The notes below the pieces were generated by a model. That model searched no databases. It had not been told where the DNA came from and worked only from the letters and a program-made list of their open reading frames with translations. DNA of 13,634 nucleotides, taken from NCBI GenBank assembly GCA_003156615.1, contig PMHI01000287.1:131-13764 (forward strand), written 5' to 3'. This DNA is from Acidobacteriaceae bacterium (GTDB lineage Bacteria > Acidobacteriota > Terriglobia > Terriglobales > SbA1). Numbering within the stretch: position 1 is the stretch's first letter; every line of letters begins with the position of its first letter. Shown piece after piece: positions 13,451-13,634 of this stretch. Both the position numbers and the translations under genes were made by a program.

Positions 13451-13634
13451 TATCACGTATATGTACGCGGCGAGGTCTACCTTGCTGCTGGGCAGGGCAC
13501 GCAAGCCGCCGTCGAGTTCCAGAAGATCATCGACCACAGCGGCATCGTCTGGAACTGCTGGACAGGAGCGTTGGCGCATCTGGGCAGAACCTCGCAGGGA
13601 GCGGATGCCGACGCCGCCCGCGTCCGGGCGCTCG
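13451..13634 (+). pseudogene. TPR-containing C-terminal fragment of a kinase-type protein, runs off edge
   Basis: Plus-strand frame from 13451 reads YHVYVRGEVYLAAGQGTQAA, then VEFQKIIDHSGIV, then ALAHLG, then TSQGADADAARVRAL to the edge. This matches in order the last TPR repeats seen in large kinase-TPR and winged-helix-TPR proteins of Acidobacteria ('YVRGEAYL..GQG..AAAEFQKILDHRGIV ... GALAHLGLARA'). Between ALAHLG and TSQGADAD about eight expected residues (a 'LARANAL' helix) seem missing, while the frame is kept. Upstream no kinase, start codon or further TPR is present; the frame preceding it (EDFVCRFLAFQ) is antisense to the cytochrome-side sequence. Hence a headless relic, unless the gene continues past the edge in an unusual form. 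Confidence 0.65.

Overview
This window most resembles a chromosomal stretch from an Acidobacteriota-type soil bacterium. That is an inference from gene content: fragments of the large serine/threonine-kinase sensor families (PD40 beta-propeller and TPR C-termini), a multiheme doubled-CxxCH cytochrome, and a dense set of stress genes (UspA pair, PRC-barrel, HPF/RaiA, MscS). No rRNA, tRNA, CRISPR array, transposase or phage gene is visible.

Left part (1-6153), all genes on the minus strand. In order of transcription: a two-domain universal stress protein, an MscS-type mechanosensitive channel, a roughly 900-base gap with only gene debris, a double PRC-barrel protein, a small one-helix membrane protein, an HPF/RaiA-type ribosome-associated protein, class I mannose-6-phosphate isomerase (manA), and a HAD-IIB phosphatase cut by the left edge. 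The HPF stop and the manA start overlap in ATGA, and the HAD gene starts 25 bases after manA. The last genes therefore look like one operon linking ribosome hibernation and envelope stress to sugar-phosphate metabolism.

Middle part (6154-9213) is a zone of broken genes around one intact gene. It holds the N-terminus of a ClC chloride channel joined to the PD40 sensor part of a kinase-type protein (itself frameshifted and cut), then an intact exported protein made of two tandem repeats (7533-8099). After that comes the first half of ribose-5-phosphate isomerase B, fused within a few bases to an oppositely oriented, truncated general-stress-protein-like gene. A second, more decayed copy of that gene's 5' end lies about 300 bases away. 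Inverted repeats lie upstream of the intact gene and of the phospholipase gene.

Right part (9214-12350), plus strand: an exported zinc-dependent phospholipase C-like protein and an intact ClC channel/transporter with a C-terminal RCK_C-type domain.

Right end (12618-13634): a multiheme c-type cytochrome gene on the minus strand carries a frameshift inside its third heme motif and a Cys-to-Ser change in its fifth. Beyond it, on the plus strand and running off the edge, lies a headless TPR fragment of a kinase-type protein.

The main observation is the number of precisely joined gene fragments (at least six) between intact stress genes, with no visible mobile element. The clearest functional unit is the stress operon at the left. 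Family assignments are from motif recognition only; no database search was possible.
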